From assembly GCA_015680685.1 (NCBI GenBank), contig MNCI01012686.1, forward strand, positions 415,119 through 479,118: DNA of 64,000 nt. Direction: 5' to 3'. Position 1 is the first letter of the stretch, and each line of letters starts with the position of its first letter. Shown piece by piece: positions 59,844-64,000 of this stretch. This DNA comes from Gnetum montanum (Eukaryota > Streptophyta > Gnetopsida > Gnetales > Gnetaceae). Below the pieces are notes generated by a model that was not told the DNA's origin, searched no databases, and saw nothing but the letters and a program-made list of their open reading frames with translations. The translations under genes and the position numbers were made by a program.

Positions 59844-60674
59844 TGATAAGTAGCGAGTAGTCCCTATGCCCAACCATACGAATCACTAGTGTTAACTAAG
59901 CAGTCCAATCAAATTTCTTAGACTTTAACTCTCTAAGTACACTGGGTCTAGGAAGTGAATCTAATGTACATGATCGTTGTCTTCTTAGTTTTACTTGTGA
60001 AGTGCAAGTGTATGGTTAAGTATAATTAAGGCATATGATTTTTATCATTTTATATTTCTCACTTAAATTACCTAAGTGTTAGAAAATAGAGTAATTAAAT
60101 GTTTGATTTATCTAATAACTAACTAATATTTGAACTAATCCTAACATAAGCATCTGTTCCCATTTATCGTACACATCTTGAACCACATTGCAATGTTATT
60201 AGGTTACTAAGCATTAACCATTATTGGGATTATCAAATGTTAATGCATGCTCAAAATGGTCATACTTATGTGTATTAATTAATTAATTTGATGCATTATA
60301 GTGAATTCCTCAAATAACAAATGCATTAAGTAAACATTAAGCTAATTCCAAATGTTGTAAGGTTTGTGAAGAAAGTTCATCTTTATTGCGAGTCACACTA
60401 AGGTGCTAAGGTACATTAGTATTTGAATAAAGATTTGTATGCTTCTCACTCCTATTGTGAGCACTTAGAAAATATTCTAACTATTAAATGAACAAAATCC
60501 AAGAGCATCTCTAGGATACTAAATAATGGATGCCATAAATGCAACTGGTGTGCACATTTATTTAGGTGATAGAAGACACTAAATTGATGTGTACATGTCA
60601 ATTGATTAAACCCTACATCGATGGGATTGTTTTGATGGGATCTCATTGACACAACCCATGAATGCAACTCATCA
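59844..60674 (-). repeat. 3' LTR of element E
   Basis: 831 bp, TGATAAGTAGCGAG...CTCATCA. It aligns loosely with the other LTRs of the family but has lost most GATATC units and the clear TATA box, so it looks older. Confidence 0.82.
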
Positions 60675-60715
60675 TACCCCCATGATTGAATCCAAACTCA
60701 TCCTCAAGTGAACCA
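60675..60715 (-). promoter_or_regulatory. Polypurine tract of element E
   Basis: The minus strand reads CACTTGAGGATGAGTTTGG, then AATCATGGGGGTA, against the LTR. This is the best-kept copy of the block seen in elements A-C. Confidence 0.88.
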
Positions 60716-60999
60716 AAGGGAGGAAAAATTTTCTTCCAAATTTATGGGAAGGTATGGGATTATCAACTAACTACTAACACACAAATTGACATAAACAACA
60801 CTAAGTGCCCAAGTCCATAGATTTACAATCATTACAAAATTGGGTATTCATGACAACAAAATTAAACACCATGACAAAAATTAATAGCACAACTCCTCTA
60901 ATGAATTGAAGATAAGGAATAAAATTAGATGGTCCCAAGCATTGGAGATTCCTGAGGTGTTAAAGGATCTTCTCCTATGTTTGGTGCACACAGTTGTTG

Positions 61000-63732
61000 A
61001 GGTAGTGGTTGTGGTTGTCTAACTATAGCTATGACTTATTGTGAAAGATGGAAAACATCCAACAATACTTTCATCTTGTACTCCTTACTCTTGGGATCAC
61101 AGATGGTCCATGCAACATCACTAATGTGGGCAGGTATGGAAACCTTCTAAGAATAGGCCATTACAAGGAATAGCTCCATGACATTGACAAACTAGGTAGC
61201 AAACTATTTACATTCAATGTCAAACACCTTGATTACATTATGCAGCTCTTGGTAGTCATTCATTCTCTCGGCTAGGTTTTTTGTTGTTGATCTTTGATGT
61301 ATGAACTTTGCTTTGAGAACCTTGAGTTTAACATTTATCATTTCTAGCTTCTACTTGGTCTCCTTATGATGCTTAAACTCTACCTTGTATAGAAGGTATG
61401 AGTTGGCCACTTGTTTTTCCAATTTTGACCTTGGCCTTTTTAGTGGTCAACATTGTTAGGTTTGAGTAACGAAGGTTGGAAAGCTTCATGTACTCCATCA
61501 TATTCTTAATCTATAGCTTCTTGAGGTAGATTTCAGCTTTCCTGTATACATCACCTCCTTGTTGGAGTTGTTGGAGGGCCTCGTTCACCTTCACCTTCAC
61601 TAGTTGGATATGTTTTTCATTGATTTCCTTTTGCAAGCCAACCTAGTTACTATAATGGTTCTTAACTTTTTCAAATTTTAGGGCCTTGTTTTTCCAAGCA
61701 ACAATTTCAATGGCAGACTTTTGATGAAAGACACACACCTTCTTGATTGAGAGACTTCAATTCTTTGTAGTAAATCTTCTCAATTTAGTGTTTACCCTGG
61801 CAAGCTACTCTTGCTGATGTCAAATGAATTTAGCCATATGATCTTTTTACATCTCAATATTTTGTAGGTGATGGTTCTTTTGGGTTAGCTTGATATTCTC
61901 CTAGTGAACCTCTAACAAGGCCTTCTGAATGTTGTATGCAGTGGCATTTGCAAGGGCTTGGTCAAAGACTGCTAACTCCTTCATGTACTTAGCCTCTTAA
62001 ATTTTTTGTTAAAGTTGTTGGAAAGCTTCATCTCTTGAGACTTCTTGGCTAAGTATGGTTGGATTAGCGAGGTGGTCTTTTAATTTCACAACTTCAGCCT
62101 ACTCGGTGGCTGCCTCAAGTTGGGCATTGGCAATGAGAACTTTGTTCTTAGCTTCAAGCACCTCTAACTGGTTTGTTGAAATGGGTTCTAGGATATTGAA
62201 AATATCTAGAATCAGTTGCCTAGTTTCTAACAGTTAGTCCATCAACTCCTCATGCTGGGCTATGTTGAATCTACCACTTGGTGCTCATGTGGACACTTTC
62301 ACATCTTTGAGTGCAGCTACATTTCAGACAGATGCCGTAAGGGTGATGAGTACATCAACCACTCTATTAGCAACCAACTCTATTGTCATTGTCTACCCTT
62401 GGTGCTGCATCATCAGAATAGTTGCCCCTCACCCTTCTTCAAGTGCACTAAAAAGCTAGCAGCATTCCCAGAGATTTCTAAGAATGGTTGCTATTGAGAG
62501 AGGGACACCATTGCCTTTTGGATGCTAGGATTCAATCTTGTGGGTACCTACATCCTTTGAGCTAAAAAAAATGGGTGTCCAACTCTCCATCTTATTAATG
62601 GATCATGCAACCTTGTTGAGATGGCTTAATGCTAGTTTGTAGATAGAAGGTTTACTAGCACTTGGTCTTGCCTACTAATACTATAGGAGTTGCTCATGGA
62701 GTTCATGCATGCACTCAATGATAGCACAAGGCTCTAACATTGATTATTGATGAGTGGGTTGTGGTGGAAGTTGCTTCTTTTCTTTGGTCATGGCAGGAAC
62801 ATTATCTTTCATCATCTCAACCTAAGAGGTGGTAGGAGCATATTTGAGTATGTTGTTAATGTAGCAAGCTATCCCTTCCCTTTGCATAATTTTCTGATAA
62901 GGCATGGAATAGGGAGTGCCTTTCTTCCATGTTTATTTTCCTTCAATTGATTTTCTATCTCTACATAGATCAGTTATGGAAAGTTGAAAGGGAATTTTCT
63001 ACTCAAAGTGGCACATGCATGGATAGAGAAGGTAGTCACCTTGTTGGGCCTCATCATTAGATTGAGGTGGTAGCCCACTATCATGAAGTACATTCATTCC
63101 ACCATTGTAAGTGCATCGTAATCTTTATAGTCCACTTTGTAGCACCATTGGACCCATTCCTTTTTAACCTCTAGGTCTACTTGAGTGGATATCTCTACCA
63201 AGTTTTCTCCAGCTTGAGGCATCCATGGGTCTATGAGATGACCTTCATTGAGTAGGACACATTTATGTCCTTTATCTTCAAGGTGGCATCTGCCTACCTA
63301 TTATTCTAGAAGAGATAGGTCTCTTCTACATACTACTCCCCATTGGAAGTGTTGATTGGGCACATGGGAGATGTCTATAGTTGGGTTCTAAAATCTTCTT
63401 GGGAAACATTTAGGAATGTACCAAAGTTCAATTCTTAGAGAACTGGATGTTGGATATCCCTAGACTAAATTTTTCTATGGCAGACATTAAGTAATGTGAC
63501 CTCAAGGTGTGGCCTTTGTCTTGGTGCCTCATCTTGATGGGATTTCTCTATTTCAGCCTAGGGAATTTGTTGGACTAATTCCACTTTAGGCTCCTCCTGA
63601 AGAGGTCTCATTGCCTGAGTTTCTGTGGCATTCTCTTGGGCTTGTTCTTGCTAGCCCCTTCTAGTTTTGGGTTGTTTGTCCCTTGGTTGGGATGGTCCTC
63701 CTTCCTGTGGATGCTTCAATCTCAGTGCCATT
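61000..63732 (-). pseudogene. ORF3 of element E: homologue of the element A ORF3, decayed
   Basis: The minus strand opens MALRLKHPQEGGPSQPRD at about 63732. A globular part follows (LNFGTFLNVSQED, YVEETYLF, INVSYSMKVI near 63430-63200). A linker follows (GEGATILMMQHQG, ELMD, LLETRQLILDIF near 62430-62190), then long Lys/Glu/Gln-rich stretches typical of coiled coil (62190-61350). The end is DYQELHNVIKVFD and PAHISDVAWTICDPKSKEYKMK (61265-61080). Each block pairs in order with element A's ORF3 at 11900-14328. Many stops. Two members plus the fragments in element C show a real, once conserved gene in the 3' region. Function unknown. Confidence 0.65.
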
Positions 63733-64000
63733 TATAACCACAACATGATTAAGGATTAGAATTTGGTGTGTAACTTTAGAATACTTAGGTTCCTTATCTT
63801 GTTGGGTTAGTTATACTTGGCTAAGTTGTGATCATGGTAGATTTAATTATTTTAATATTATTTCACTTTAATGGCTACCAGAGTTTGTTGAAAGGGTTTA
63901 ATTGTCATAACTTAGTGATTTTAATATAATTGTATTGGTTAAACATTGTGAGAGTTAGAAAAAAGTTTTAAATTTTTTTTTGTAAAAAATCTAAGGTTTG

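Larger units (their letters stand above)
59844..64000 (-). mobile_element. Element E: 3' part of an Athila-like element running off the window
   Basis: The 3' LTR (59844-60674) is followed on the minus strand by a PPT, a spacer and ORF3. The rest, presumably pol, gag and the 5' LTR, lies beyond 64000. The left 5-bp flank is ATCAA at 59839-59843. Its partner is outside the window. It is the same family as elements A-C. Confidence 0.85.

Overview
The window is plant nuclear DNA, most likely from a seed plant with a large, repeat-rich genome. I recognise no host gene, rRNA or functional tRNA gene. Almost everything is decayed, nested LTR retrotransposons of the Athila/Tat branch of Ty3/gypsy, plus LINE fragments and AT-rich spacers. 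The species cannot be told from this sequence. All element boundaries below come from reading LTR ends (TG..CA), primer-binding sites (PBS), polypurine tracts (PPT) and 5-bp target-site duplications (TSDs) directly.

Layout. 1-238: right end of an LTR cut by the window edge, with an 81-bp tandem repeat. 827-15479 (+): element A, Athila-like, 14.7 kb, TSD AAATG, with gag, protease, RT, RNase H, integrase and a third coding region (ORF3). 17095-24055 (+): element B, 7.0 kb, TSD GTTAC, gag and protease only. 25600-26340 (-): LINE ORF1 remnant. 26550-32884 (-): element C, 6.3 kb, TSD CCACT, gag plus end-fragments of ORF3. 34530-35780 (+): LINE reverse transcriptase remnant, interrupted by a solo LTR at 35785-36615 (TSD GTAGA) that contains an assembly gap. 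37390-57026 (-): element D, a 19.6-kb Tat/Ogre-like element, TSD TAATG. It has gag-protease, a 6-kb block holding an opposite-strand gene, then RT, RNase H, a second RNase H and integrase. A solo LTR (50710-51684, TSD CTTGG) sits in its protease. 59844-64000 (-): 3' part of element E, with its LTR and ORF3, running off the window.

How the parts relate. Elements A, B, C, E and the solo LTRs share one LTR family: TGATGAG...CTCATCA ends, a GATATC-palindrome promoter and TATAAATA. A, B and C also share an Asp-tRNA-type PBS. They form a graded series: A has the full enzyme set, B has gag and protease, and C has gag only. B and C would have needed enzymes in trans from an A-like partner. Stop codons mostly fall where Gln, Arg or Trp codons are expected, which fits decay of methylated DNA by C-to-T change.

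The most unusual object is the opposite-strand gene in element D (45057-49985). It has a TATA box, six exons with GT-AG introns and mostly coherent phases, an acidic C-terminal exon and an AATAAA signal. It lies between protease and RT, where Ogre elements are known to break their coding region.
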